A stretch of 64,000 bases of DNA from Ashinkailepas kermadecensis. Lineage: Eukaryota > Arthropoda > Thecostraca > Neolepadidae. Below the pieces are notes generated by a model. The model had not been told where the DNA came from. It saw only the letters and a program-made list of their open reading frames with translations, and made no database searches. Position numbers and translations under genes: made by a program. The stretch lies in assembly GCA_034440615.1 (NCBI GenBank), contig JAOTOM010004867.1, forward strand, positions 476,223 through 540,222. The letters are read 5' to 3'. Below are positions 11,899-22,884 of the stretch, one piece after another; the stretch's first letter is position 1; every line of letters starts with the position of its first letter.

Positions 11899-12477
11899 AA
11901 CTTCAAATGACCGTTCAAAAAGAAGATTGTTGCTGCCAAATAAAAATGGATAAAACATTGCATTTGCGTAGACCTTCAACAATTCCATTTCCAAGCCAGG
12001 AGATGGGGCGAGGTGTCACGTGCCTCTACACACAGTGGGCAGTGCATTAGCAAAAGTTGCATCAATGCCATTAAGTTTCTCGAAGTTTATGAAGAAGCAA
12101 TGTTCAAGCGACTTTTACTTCCCGAGCTAACCAAGCCCAGGTGAAAATGAAGAATATGTTATCTTCAGAATTGCTACCCAAGCGAGTGGAAATAGCATGC
12201 TAAACACCTAACATCGTCCTCGGTATTAATTCTATGATTTACAACTCACAGTTTAGAGCATGGCCCAATAACCGGCAGATGCTGCATCATGGCTGTAACC
12301 ACTGGGTGCTGGGGGGACATGTCCCCCCAATTCCTGAAAAGTAGCGAGTTGTCCCCGCCAATTTCGTTCGTGTCTCCCCTCCCAAGCCTCAGCTACCTGG
12401 GTATGATCGCTGCAAAATTATACATAATCATTTGTGAAGTGAAAATAGATATGCAAGAGAATCACCAAAAATGCTAG
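11899..12477. other. Unique stretch with an 18-bp perfect palindrome
   Basis: No gene recognised. 12311-12328 is the palindrome GGGGGGACATGTCCCCCC. It is followed by TTGTCCCCGCCAATTTC at about 12349, a partial echo of the sequence after the palindrome. This may be the end of an unrecognised repeat element. Confidence 0.5.
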
Positions 12478-14870
12478 AATCAATCCTTGTATTGGTACCA
12501 AGAGATACTCAGTATCAAATGTCAAAAACGCTTTAAAAAAAGGGGTGGGACAGGAGGCTACTAAAACATTAAAAACACATGCATACAATACTCAAACATT
12601 CCCACGTACAGCTCTTTTCAGCGCCTCCTTCAGCTTAAACTTAAAAGCCAGTCGCATATTCTCGGCCCTAACTTCCTCGGGGAGACTGTTCCAAAGAACT
12701 GCAGCACGGTACATGAAAGAGCGTTGCGCAAAAGAAGTTTTCAGGCGTGGGCGCTCTACTGAAAACGGTGTTGATCGCGTAGATCGAGAGCTGACGTCAC
12801 TTCTCAATGTCACAAGATCACGCAGGGTTTCAGGTGCTCCCGAGTGATGCACTGCAAGATGAACCAGTGAGCAATCCCTAATGTCGACAAAGCGTTGTAA
12901 GCTAGGCCAGCCTAACCGCTCAATAACATGCGATATATGACCATAGCGAGAGGTCCTAGTTATGATCCTAGCCGCCCTCATTATGACTTTTTGGATTCGC
13001 ACGCGCTCGGTGTCACATGCAGCAGACCAGATTGAGCAACAGTACATTACATGGGGGAAAACCAGTGCAAGCACTAACTTCGACAGCGTTTCTTCAGTAA
13101 GAGAACGTACATGCTTGGCTAGAGGAAAGATGATGCGGTTACATTTCTTAGCAATATCGCCAATTTGTTCACTCCATGTTAACGATTCGTCCATGGTCAC
13201 ACCCAGGTTTTTGATAGATGAGACACGTGAAATATCCGATCCAAGAACAGAGAGGCTGATGGTAGGCAGCCGCGCGATCATCTGGCGAGAACCAAAAATC
13301 ACAAATTGCGTTTTAGATGGGTTGAGTTTGAGAAGATTTACACGGTACCACGAGCACATAGTTTCCAGGCACGATTCGAGACGGCGTTTGGCATACATTA
13401 TGTCCTCCAATTTCGATGACAACATCGCCTGTGTGTCGTCAGCGTAAGCAACGACTTTAAAGACATCACCTATGTGTGAGAGAAGATCATTTGTGTACAA
13501 CAAAAACAGAATTGGACCACACAAACTTCCTTGTGGAACACCACAGGATACGTTGCATACAAGTCTTCCGGGCCGAACTACCTGTCTGCGATTTGAAAGG
13601 TAAGATCTAAACCAAGAGCTGTCGATGCCGTACCACTCTAATTTGGTCAAGAGTCGGCTATGAGACACGCAATCGAAGGCACTAGACAAATCTACTGATG
13701 CGAGCAGACAAACGCGGCGCCTTTCGATGCAATTTGTGACATAAGCTACTACATCAGCAAGGGCAGTTTCAGTAGAGTGAAGTGGTCGATAGGCATGTTG
13801 CGAGTTGTTAAGAAGACAATTTCGGTGGAGATACGCAGTGAGCTGGTTGACTACTATCTTCTCGCACAGTTTTGACACGTTACTCAAGATCGAGATGGGC
13901 CTATAACACTTGGGATCGTCAGGGCAGCCTTTCTTGAAGATTGGTACGATTTCAGCCAACTTCCACAGTTCCGGAAAAGTACATGACGATAAACTAAAGT
14001 TGATTATGTGCAAAATATGTACACACACCGAAGGAAACGACATATTGAGCAATTTCAGGGACACATTGTCGTTACCACGAGCACTGGTAGGATTTAAATC
14101 ACGCAGGGCATGAGAGAGTTCGGGAAGAGTGGCGGGCTTCAGCTTGAATGCTGAGCTAACAACGCGCGGAGGGCGAGGTTGATGCGCTGTATTTGGGCCT
14201 AAATCCCCTAAAGAATGCAAAGCAGCAGCCACGCGCTTGCCAGTTGAAGAAAAATGCCGGTTTTGGTCGTCAGCGAACAACTCCTTCTCCTGGTTGGAAC
14301 GTGATGGTTCAGTTGATGGTGGAGTTGTCTTCTTCTGAAAGAGATGACGTCTAACGTGCGGCCAGACGTTGCCATTTTCTTCCAAAGTCCGATCGAAGAA
14401 ACGGCTTTTGGCGACCACGAGCTCAGTGGAGGTCCGTTGATTTAGCTCATGGTAGAGTTGCCAATCCTCGTCACTCCCGGATCGGTCCGCTTGGCTGTGA
14501 GCCCAGTCACGTCGAAGGGTCAGGGCGCGGAGGTCAGCATTCTCAGCGATCCAGGGTGGCACTGAGCGGCGATTCGCGAACTTCGTGACGGTAGGGCAGT
14601 GAGCATCCATGACGCATTTCCAGATGTTCAACCATGCGTCCCACTTGCCGTCAACTGTGTTGGCCTCATACAGGCCAGACCAGTCCACCATGAGAAAAGC
14701 TAGGGGCAGCTGACCAGGGAGGAGGTGACGGGTGCGCTGAAGAGTGATCTTTTGGCGTTGAAACGACGGACGGTTTATTTTAGCTGTGACTGTGACTGCC
14801 CGGTGGTCACTGATGTGCACCTCCATGACGTCACAAGCCAAAATTGTAGCCGATCTAGCCAATCAATCAC
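12478..14870 (-). mobile_element. CR1/jockey-group LINE, 5'-truncated
   Basis: A minus-strand LINE whose 3' UTR lies at about 12478-12591 and ends in TTGGTACCAATACAAGG. The coding part starts only at the very end of the endonuclease domain. Faint endonuclease-like sequence with stops extends to about 14960. Truncation at the 5' end is the usual result of incomplete target-primed reverse transcription. The element lies just left of the old 275-bp repeat region. Confidence 0.85.
12592..14862 (-). CDS. LINE ORF2 fragment: reverse transcriptase, uninterrupted frame
   Basis: About 756 codons without a stop or frameshift. The first residues contain ISDHRAV, the last catalytic motif of an endonuclease whose rest is missing. 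The reverse transcriptase shows SVDLSSAFDCVSH, GVPQGSLCGPILF and YADD (bases about 13436-13447, residue about 472), so the metal-binding Asp pair is present. The C-terminal half has the ERLGWPSL and LWNSLP motifs found in CR1/jockey proteins. The open frame begins after TGA at 14863-14865 and has no ATG at its start, so this is a fragment and not a translatable gene. The lack of decay suggests recent insertion. Confidence 0.85.
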   Translation of the reverse strand: MARSATILACDVMEVHISDHRAVTVTAKINRPSFQRQKITLQRTRHLLPGQLPLAFLMVDWSGLYEANTVDGKWDAWLNIWKCVMDAHCPTVTKFANRRSVPPWIAENADLRALTLRRDWAHSQADRSGSDEDWQLYHELNQRTSTELVVAKSRFFDRTLEENGNVWPHVRRHLFQKKTTPPSTEPSRSNQEKELFADDQNRHFSSTGKRVAAALHSLGDLGPNTAHQPRPPRVVSSAFKLKPATLPELSHALRDLNPTSARGNDNVSLKLLNMSFPSVCVHILHIINFSLSSCTFPELWKLAEIVPIFKKGCPDDPKCYRPISILSNVSKLCEKIVVNQLTAYLHRNCLLNNSQHAYRPLHSTETALADVVAYVTNCIERRRVCLLASVDLSSAFDCVSHSRLLTKLEWYGIDSSWFRSYLSNRRQVVRPGRLVCNVSCGVPQGSLCGPILFLLYTNDLLSHIGDVFKVVAYADDTQAMLSSKLEDIMYAKRRLESCLETMCSWYRVNLLKLNPSKTQFVIFGSRQMIARLPTISLSVLGSDISRVSSIKNLGVTMDESLTWSEQIGDIAKKCNRIIFPLAKHVRSLTEETLSKLVLALVFPHVMYCCSIWSAACDTERVRIQKVIMRAARIITRTSRYGHISHVIERLGWPSLQRFVDIRDCSLVHLAVHHSGAPETLRDLVTLRSDVSSRSTRSTPFSVERPRLKTSFAQRSFMYRAAVLWNSLPEEVRAENMRLAFKFKLKEALKRAVRGNV

Positions 14871-15094
14871 GGGCTATCTCCCGTTAGAAAATCTCCGAAT
14901 GGTAAATCAGCAAACGTTCGAAATGTCTACGTCCTGGCCATTCTTGAATAACATGAACCTTGACCATCTTGTGTTCTCGCTTGGGTGGAAAATTGTGCTT
15001 TGCGAGGTATCAATTTTTCATGATCGCAAGGCTGTATACGTCTTAGGTTGCATTCGCAAGGCTGCATACCACTTTAATGGTCAAGGTCCAACGC

Positions 15095-16165
15095 AAACCG
15101 GTTTCTTCGGTCACCTCCCATTTTTTTCGTTTTCACCAAAACCTGCCCAAATCTGGCCACAGGCGATAATCTGTGATGAACCATCGTGTATTCTTATTTT
15201 ATATAATTATATATAATTCTTAATAATCTCGACGGGTTAAAATTCAAGCTGATTTCTTCGATCGCCTTGCATTTTTTTTGGCTTGCACCCTGACCTACCC
15301 AGATCCACTATCAAGGGATAGCCCATGGTGAACCCTCGAGTAGCATTTTGAAACCGGTATATGTCAAGGTCAAACCTCAAGGTCAAAGGCTAGTTTTAAT
15401 TTTTCGAAGTCTTCGCGATTCGTCTCTATGGGTTCAATTTGCACCAAGTGGGTGTCATTCGACGTCGCTTGTGCCGTATCATAATGTTACAAAATCGAAC
15501 TAATTTGAAAGGTCAAAGGTCAAACCGACTTCTTTGGTCGCCTCGCATTTTTTTCTTCGCCATAACCTACCCACATATGGTATCAAGCAATAGCCTGTGG
15601 TGAACCTCGAGTAACATTCCAAACCGGGATATGTCAATGTCACATTGACACATCACATTATAAGAAAAGAGGGCTTGCTTTTCGGTATTCCAGGGAGGGC
15701 TGATCGACGGATTTGGTTGGCAACTGGTTCAGTGTCCAGAGTGCAACCAAGAAGGGCCCCTGTGGCTCATAGTTGCGCTGATCTTTTATGTTTTTATGTC
15801 TTTATGTCTTTATGTCAAACCAGCAGATCGAAGGTTAGCTTAAATTGCACCAAGTCCTCGCGCCTCGTCGCTATGTCTTCAATTTTCATCAAGTGGGTGC
15901 CCTTCGACGTGCCGTGAGGTACTCTAGCAAACTGTTCAGAAATCACGTTAATTTTCAAAGTCAAAGGTCGAACTATTTTCTTCGATCACCCCGCGTTTCT
16001 TCGTTTTCTCCCAAAACTACCCGTGTTTGGAATCAAGAGATCTCACATGAGCAACCCTCGAGTAACATTTCAACCCGGGACATGTCAGGTCAAGATGAGT
16101 TATAATTTTGCAAAGTCCTCGCGTTTCGTCGCTATCGCTTCAATTTGCATTATTACAAGGATTCA
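15095..16165. repeat. Old tandem repeat, about 275-bp unit, about 4 diverged copies
   Basis: Four stretches share the same order of landmarks: CTTCGRTCRCC, a T run, CTACCC, ATCAAG, GTGAACC then CTCGAGTA, AACCGGGATATGTCA, AAGTCCTCGCG, TCGTCGCTATG, TTCAATTT, CAAGTGGGTG. Landmark starts fall near 15105, 15255, 15525 and 15975. The first copy is partial, and the third is split by a LINE tail (15655-15828). AGGTCA half-sites recur in each unit. Confidence 0.75.
15655..15828 (+). mobile_element. 3'-end fragment of a CR1/jockey-group LINE
   Basis: The sequence from CATTATAAGAA through GGCTCATAGTTGC matches the 3' end of the LINE at 59290-61445 (bases 61296-61425) at most positions. It ends in three TTTATGTC steps, the short-repeat tail typical of this LINE group. 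It covers only the last codons and the 3' UTR, so it is a strongly 5'-truncated insertion. It lies inside the third copy of the 275-bp repeat. Confidence 0.88.
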
Positions 16166-17286
16166 GTGTAAGTACTAGGAATACGAGGATCAAATCTACT
16201 TTTGTTTGCAGCCGTTGTGATGGCGGGCACTCGTATCCTACATGACTAGGAGCTCCCCCAAGAAATCCGTCATAACCTGCTCGGACGGCGCTGTCATCGC
16301 TGTTTTTTTTTATTTACACTGCCACATTGCTGTTCCGGACATATAAAATATAGAACTTTTTCAAATTGTCCGCTTTCCACTTAATGGTTCAACGGAAGTT
16401 GTCGAATTTCCAAGAGAAGCCGCACGTGAATGCGCACGATTTTATAACCAGCCGGAGTTCATAACCGCGAGAGAGCAATGTTGTAATCAGGGGTGGATTC
16501 AGGAATTTTCATGGGGGCACTTGTCTGAAGGGGCGCCATTTCTTTGGAGCGGCGCCACTGCGAAAGCACCTTTCAGCCTCTGGCTGAAAAATTCGAGGGG
16601 GCGGGTTACACTCGGTCCTTCCCGAAGGGACGCCTTTCCTTCCAAAGGTGCCTTTTCTTTCATTCCTTCCAAGGGGGTGCCTCTGGCTGAAAAATTCGAA
16701 CGGGTACACCGAAACCTTTTCAGAGGGGCGCCTTTTCCCGGCCGGAGGGATGCCTCCTTCCATGTGGGGGACACATGCCCTCAGTGCCACACCCTTTATC
16801 CGCCCTGGTTGCCATTCCATCGAAATGTGTCCCCGTAAAACTGGAAAACATGGGAAATATTGGTGTAAGTCCATATTTACTTCAACAATACCATCGTCCA
16901 ATATTTTCTGTTTTTCCTGCTACAAGAGCGCAAAGTTTAACGTACTTGCATCATTGCTCTATGGTGATTGTGAAATCGGGCCCAGCATATACGACATAAA
17001 GCTAGATGTACATAGGCAGTGATAAGAAGTGAAACTTGCTAATTTTGGCAGAACCTTTTGTGCCCAAAAATATTATTTTTAACAATGGTAAAACTGAAAA
17101 CCAGCCATTGAAAATGAAGTGGCTAAAATCCAAGATTTTGTGTGTGTGGGGGGGGGGAGGGTTACGCGGGCTACCCCTCTATCCTGTCCAAACTTCCCGC
17201 GTCCCTGGTTTGTCCCCCCCCCCCAATTTCGAAACCGGGGTTACACCCATGCCGTGCATTGCCGGCAGTGTGCCGGTGTTCCGCAC
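16166..17286. other. Mostly unique; possible hAT-like end at 16488
   Basis: CAGGGGTGGATTCAGGAATT at 16488 resembles the outer end of hAT-like elements, and CGGGGTTACACCCATG near 17235 could be its partner. The 8-bp flanks do not match, so the pairing is weak. CTCTGGCTGAAAAATTCGA occurs at 16578 and again near 16681 within a duplicated segment of about 105 bp. Long G and C runs lie at 17147 and 17214. Confidence 0.35.
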
Positions 17287-17935
17287 GTGTGCATAGGTGA
17301 CGGAGTCGGTTACCAGGTGGTGATGTGACGTGGGTGCCGGCCCGGCGGCGTCCTGTCGCGTCAGTCTGCAGTGACGGAGTCGGTTACCGGGTGGTGACGG
17401 GACGTGGGTGCCGGCCCGGCGGCGTCCTGTCGCGTCCTATCGCGTCCTGTCGCGTCAGTCTGCAGTGACGGAGTCGGCTACCGGGTGGTGACGGGACGTG
17501 GGTGCCGGCCCGGCGGCGTCCTGCCGCTGGTGACGGAGTCGGTTACCAGGTGGTGATGTGACGTGGGTGCCAGCCCGGCGGCGTCCTGTCGCTCGGTTAC
17601 CAGGTGGTGATGTGACGTGGGTGCCGGCCCGGCGGCGTCCTGTCGCTCGGTTACCAGGTGGTGACGTGACGTGACGTGACGTGGTGATGACGTGGGTGCT
17701 GGCCCGGCGGCGTCCTGTCGCGTCAGTCTGCAGTGACGGAGTCGGCTACCAGGTGGTGACGTGACGTGACGTGACGTGGTGATGACGTGGGTGCTGGCCC
17801 GGCGGCGTCCTGTCGCGTCAGTCTGCAGTGACGGAGTCGGCTACCAGGTGGTGACGTGACGTGGGTGCCGGCCCGGCGGCGTCCTGCCGCGTCCTATCGC
17901 GTCCTGTCGCGTCAGTCTGCAGTCATGCGGCCGGA
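17287..17935. repeat. Complex tandem repeat, units of about 55-110 bp, 8 copies
   Basis: Every copy holds GCCGGCCCGGCGGCGTCCTG or a close variant. Copies differ by optional blocks: GTCGCGTCAGTCTGCAGTGA, repeated CGTCCTATCG steps, and a GTGACGTGACGTGACGTGG insertion seen in two copies. The block structure indicates repeated unequal exchange. Confidence 0.93.
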
Positions 17936-18344
17936 TCACGCGTCACCTGACGGCGCGGCCACCGTGGGAACCGAGAAGCCGCTACTTCCACGGCAGCCGG
18001 CGCCGGAACTGTCACACTGGGCGGCAGGCTCCCGCGCTGGGAAACGTCCCCCCCCCCCCCGACCGCCGGCCGCCCGCCAGCTGACCGCATTTCCAGGCCT
18101 GTTTGTGGACGGACAGTGGCGTTTGTTGCGCGCAAATTGCTGGCTTCGTGTCGGAGTCCCACGCTTCCTGCCCCCATTGAGGTGCGGCACCGTTACCTTG
18201 GCACTGCAGCGAGCAGACGACTTTGCTTATACTCAAATTACTCGCAATTAGACATTGGATGTTGGCAGCGTCCTCGGCCCGTTAAACGGGACTTGTTTTA
18301 GTTGCACAATTTTCCCCCATCAAGTGAGCTTCGGATTTTGGTTG
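17936..18344. other. GC-rich unique stretch
   Basis: Open frames on both strands overlap but show no family motif. A run of 12 C lies at 18048. No splice or gene signal stands out. Confidence 0.45.
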
Positions 18345-18878
18345 CGATGTGCCTTCAGATTCTGGTTGCGGTTGGCACATCGAGCCACTAGGTGAGCCTG
18401 GGGTTCTGGTTGTGGTGTGGCACATCGAGCCACTAGGTGAGCCTCGGGTTCTGGTTGTGGTGTGGCACATCGAGCCACTAGGTGAGCCTCGGGTTCTGGT
18501 TGTGGTGTGGCACATCGAGCCACTAGGTGAGCCTCGGGTTCTGGTTGCGGTGTGGCACATCGAGCCACTAGGTGAGCCTCGGGTTCTGGTTGCGGTGTGG
18601 CACATCGAGCCACTAGGTGAGCCTCGGGTTCTGGTTGCGGTGTGGCACATCGAGCCACTAGGTGAGCCTCGGGTTCTGGTTGCGGTGTGGCACATCGAGC
18701 CACTAGGTGAGCCTCGGGTTCTGGTTGCGGTGTGGCACATCGAGCCACTAGGTGAGCCTCGGGTTCTGGTTGCGGTGTGGCACATCGAGCCACTAGGTGA
18801 GCCTCGGGCTCTGGTTGTGGTGTGGCACATCGAGCCACTAGGTGAGCCTCGGGTTCTGGTTGTGGTGTGGCTCCTGGT
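18345..18878. repeat. Tandem repeat, 45-bp unit, 11 copies
   Basis: Units carry CACATCGAGCCACTAGGTGA and GGTTCTGGTTGCGGTGTGG. Because 45 is a multiple of 3, several frames stay open throughout; this is a consequence of the period. The last unit changes to GTGTGGCTCCTGGT, the motif of the array at 19586. Confidence 0.97.
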
Positions 18879-19585
18879 CAGTGGCGTACCTAGGATTTGC
18901 TCGAAGGGGATCGGATTTGGAGGCGACCCACCAACCTCCATTTTTTAAATGTCCCGCATTTCGACCACTATTTTTGTTTTCAAGTGGGACATTTTATTTA
19001 TTTCCAATGAAATAATTAATGATCAACTTAATTGTCCTGTGAAGGGGGCCCAATCTAGCAGGACCGTTTCTGTGTTACCGGATTTCAATCCTGACTCCCC
19101 CATCCTGCTCGAAGGTTTTTCTTTTGATACCCCTTGATAAGTCACATCAAACTGCTGAAATTACACCTATGGAAATCATTTAAAAAGGTAACATTTTCCT
19201 ATTTCAGACATTCCAGTTAACAACGCCAGGGCGCCAGGACGCCAACGTTTGTGCACGTGTACGTGCACGTTTGTGCACGTGTGTGCCTTGCGCATTCGGG
19301 CATTCGCCACACTTCGTGCGATTCTCCGGTTTCTGCTAGGCTTCCTATGCTTTGCTAATTATTGTCACATGATAATCGTGTATTTCTCATGGGCCCGGTG
19401 TTTTGGGGCCCCAGCGTGATTTTTGGGAACCCCTGCGCGACTTTTCGAGGTCCCGGCGCGAAGTTTTTGAGGCCCCATTTATATTTTCAGGGTCCCCGAT
19501 CTCACTTTTTGGAGCACCCAGCGTCATTTTTTGGGGGGCCCGGCCGACTTTTGGAGCCCCAAATGTGATTTTCAGGGGCCCTGGA
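18879..19585. mobile_element. Possible hAT-like insertion splitting two related arrays
   Basis: CAGTGGCGTACCTAGGATTT at 18879 looks like a hAT-like terminal sequence and begins exactly where repeat sequence stops. Repeat sequence of the same family resumes at about 19586. The right part (19390-19575) is a loose series of GGGGCCC and TTTTTGG steps. A matching right terminal repeat is poor, so the type of element is uncertain. The interruption of the array is clear. Confidence 0.45.
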
Positions 19586-20025
19586 TGTGGTGTGGCTCCT
19601 GGTTGTGGTGTGGCTCCTGGTTGCGGTGTGGCCCTGGTTCCGGTGTGGCTCCTGGTTGTGGTGTGGCTCCTGGTTGTGGTGTGGCCCTGGTTGCGGTGTG
19701 GATCCTGGTTGCGGTGTGGCCCTGGTTGTGGTGTGGCCCTGGTTGCGGTGTGGCCCTAGTTGCGGTGTGGCTCCTGGTTGCGGTGTGGCCCTGGTTGCGG
19801 TGTGGCTCCTGGTTGTGGTGTGGCCCTGGTTGCGGTGTGGCCCCTGGTTGTGGTGTGGCCCTGGTTGCGGTGTGGCCCTGGTTCCGGTATGGCCCCTGGT
19901 TGTGGTGTGGCCCTGGTTGCGGTGTGGCTCCTGGTTGCGGTGTGGCTCCTGGTTGCGGTGTGGCCCTGGTTGCGGTGTGGCCCCTGGTTGCGGTGTGGCT
20001 CTGGTTGCGGTGTAGCTCATCGAGC
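19586..20025. repeat. Tandem repeat, 17/18-bp units, about 25 copies
   Basis: Units GTGTGGCTCCTGGTTGCG and the shorter GTGTGGCCCTGGTTGCG are mixed. The last unit runs into GTAGCTCATCGAGCCAA, which matches the CACATCGAGCC part of the 45-bp unit at 18345-18878. The two arrays therefore share an origin. Confidence 0.96.
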
Positions 20026-20257
20026 CAACTGTGATGGTTTGCATCAAGGCTTCCCGATAGTCCGACACGGGTAGGCGGTCCGTCGCGCCGTGAGCAGTGA
20101 GTTGTGGCGCACAATTAGACCTCGGCTGGAAGCCGCCGCACCTGACAGCTCAATTGTCCGCCACTGAATACAAAATGGACAAACGAGCGTGCCTGCCGAC
20201 GACCCACCCAAGCACCAGTATCGCTGCTCTCGGGCGCGCACCGTGGCCGTCTAGTAG
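20026..20257. other. Unique spacer
   Basis: Nothing recognised between the two arrays. Confidence 0.5.
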
Positions 20258-21885
20258 TGTCCACTGTCGAGTATCGCCCGCTGTCGGCAGTGTCCACTGT
20301 CGAGTATCGTCCGCCGTCGGCAGTGTCCACTGTCGAGTATCGCCCGCCGTCGGCAGTGTCCACTGTCGAGTATCGTCCGCCGTCGGCAGTGTCCACTGTC
20401 GAGTATCGCCCGCCGTCTAGCAGTGTCCACTGTCGAGTATCGCCCGCCGTCGGCAGTGTCCACTGTCGAGTATCGCCCGCCGTCGGCAGTGTCCACTGTC
20501 GAGTATCGCCCGCCGTCTGCAGTGTCCACTGTCGAGTATCGCCCGCCGTCGGCAGTGTCCACTGTCGAGTATCGCCCGCTGTCAGTAGTGTTCACTGTCG
20601 AGTATCGCCCGCCGTCGGCAGTGTCCACTGTCGAGTATCGCCCGCCGTCGGCAGTGTCCACTGTCGAGTATCGCCCGCCGTCTGCAGTGTCTACTGTCGA
20701 GTATCGCCCGCCGTCGGCAGTGTCCACTGTCGAGTATCGCCCGCCGTCGGCCGTGTCCACTGTCGAGTATCGCCCGCCGTCTAGCAGTGTCTACTGTCGA
20801 GTATCGCCCGCCGTCTGCAGTGTCCACTGTCGAGTATCGCCCGCCGTCTAGCAGTGTCCACTGTCGAATATCGCCCGCCGTCTAGCAGTGTCCACTGTCG
20901 AGTATCGTCCGCCGTCGGCCGTGTCCACTGTCGAGTATCGCCCGCCGTCGGCAGTGTCCACTGTCGAGTATCGCCCGCCGTCTGCAGTGTCCACTGTCGA
21001 GTATCGCCCGCCGTCTGCAGTGTCTACTGTCGAGTATCGCCCGCCGTCTGCAGTGTCCACTGTCGAGTATCGCCCGCCGTCTGCAGTGTCCACTGTCGAG
21101 TATCGCCCGCCGTCGGCAGTGTCCACTGTCGAGTATCGCCCGCCGTCGGTAGTGTCCACTGTCGAGTATCGCCCGCCGTCGGCAGTGTCCACTGTCGAGT
21201 ATCGCCCGCCGTCGGCAGTGTCCACTGTCGAGTATCGCCCGCCGTCGGCAGTGTCCACTGTCGAGTATCGCCCGCCGTCTAGCAGTGTCCACTGTCGAGT
21301 ATCGCCCGCCGTCGGCAGTGTCCACTGTCGAGTATGGCCGGCGTCGGCAGTGTCTACTGTCGAGTATCGCCCGCCGTCTGCAGTGTCCACTGTCGAGTAT
21401 CGCCCGCCGTCGGCAGTGTCCACTGTCGAGTATCGCCCGCCGTCTGCAGTGTCCACTGTCGAGTATCGCCCGCCGTCGGCAGTGTCCACTGTCGAGTATC
21501 GTCCGCCGTCGGCAGTGTCCACTGTCGAGTATCGCCCGCCGTCGGCAGTGTCCACTGTCGAGTATCGCCCGCCGTCGGTAGTGTCCACTGTCGAGTATCG
21601 CCCGCCGTCGGCCGTGTCCACTGTCGAGTATCGTCCGCCGTCGGCAGTGTCCACTGTCGAGTATCGCCCGCCGTCTAGCAGTCTCCACTGTCGAGTATCG
21701 CCCGCCGTCGGCAGTGTCCACTGTCGAGTATCGCCCGCCGTCGGCAGTGTCTACTGTCGAGTATCGCCCGCCGTCTGCAGTGTCCATTGTCGAGTATCGC
21801 CCGCCGTCGGCAGTGTCCACTGTCGAGTATCGCCCGCCGTCGGCCGTGTCCACTGTCGAGTATCGCCCGCCGTCGGCAGTGCGCA
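20258..21885. repeat. Tandem repeat, 33-bp unit, about 49 copies
   Basis: The longest array of the window. Units carry GTGTCCACTGTCGAGTATCG followed by CCCGCCGTCGGCA, with CTGCA and CTAGCA variants; CTAGCA adds one base and shifts frame. Open frames of up to about 380 codons on both strands arise from the 33-bp period and do not support a gene. Confidence 0.98.
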
Positions 21886-22261
21886 CACCATCCGGCGGCG
21901 CCGTACCTTCTCGACCTCCGCCCACAGTGAAGTGTGTCAAACCGATAGCTCAGTGGAACGACGAAACACGCTGCTGTCCGTTCTGGTGCGGCTCACATTA
22001 TGCGGCGGATCCTTGTGTGGACATGAATGGTATTGAGGGCGGATAAGCGATGTGTGTGGGCGTGGGCGAGCCAGCCGCCAGGCCCCACGCTGCCGCTCGG
22101 CGTGTTGCGTCCGTCACGGAATCAGTCGGTGATGGGCGCTGCTGCCGGCGACGGCCGCGCGTCAGCGTCCAACGGGTCGTGACGTCAGCGTCCAACGGGT
22201 CGTGACGTCGCCCGTTGATTCGTCACACGCATCCTCCGACGCCTTATCATCGGCGCCCGGA
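21886..22261. other. Spacer with a 23-bp duplication
   Basis: GTCAGCGTCCAACGGGTCGT occurs twice in a row near 22160-22206. Nothing else recognised. Confidence 0.6.
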
Positions 22262-22545
22262 CGCTGATGGCCCGTCAGCGGCCACCTTGGCCGGCAGCAT
22301 GGCGTCTTACGCTGATGGCTCGTCGGCGGTCGGCGGTATGGCGTCTCACGCTGATGGCTCGTCGGCGGCCGCCTTGGTCGGTGGTATGGCGTCTCACGCT
22401 GATGGCTCGTCGGCGGCCGGTTTGGCCGGCAGTATGGCGTCTCACGCTGATGGCTCGTCGGCGGCCGCCTTGGTCGGCGGTATGGCGTCTCACGCTGATG
22501 GCTCGTCGGCGGCCGCCTTGGTCGGCGGTATGGCGTCTCGTCTCT
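22262..22545. repeat. Tandem repeat, 48-bp unit, about 6 copies
   Basis: Units carry ATGGCGTCTCACGCTGATGG and CTCGTCGGCGGCC. The second copy is shortened. The 48-bp period leaves several frames open. Confidence 0.96.
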
Positions 22546-22884
22546 GAAGGCAAGGCGCCGGATGTTGCTCTGTTGCACAGGGATGGCTGTGCCATGGCTG
22601 TGTTATGCCAACTAGCGTGCACACTGTGTGAAGATATACTTCCGCAGCCAACTTTGTATGCACTACTTGGATTAGTTTGGAACCTGGTATGTCTAGGGAT
22701 GCTTTAGTTATATGATAAAACAAAAAAGGGAATCTCCATTGTCCTTACTTTGAGCATCCTCATGTGCTATATTTATCACCAAGATTAAGCCAAGGAAACA
22801 ATGAGCTCGGCGGGATTATGTGATGACGATGTTGGCTCATATGACCGTACCATCTATTCAAAGCTGACTGAATGCGCAGGGGGT
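22546..22884. other. Unique stretch
   Basis: AT-richer than the flanking arrays; no gene or repeat recognised. Confidence 0.5.

Noticed and set aside
16488..17240. Full hAT-like element
   Set aside because: The left end is plausible but the proposed right end pairs poorly and the 8-bp flanks do not match.
20882..22036. Open frames of 350-380 codons on both strands
   Set aside because: They are readings of the 33-bp array in several frames; no start context, domain or codon bias supports translation.
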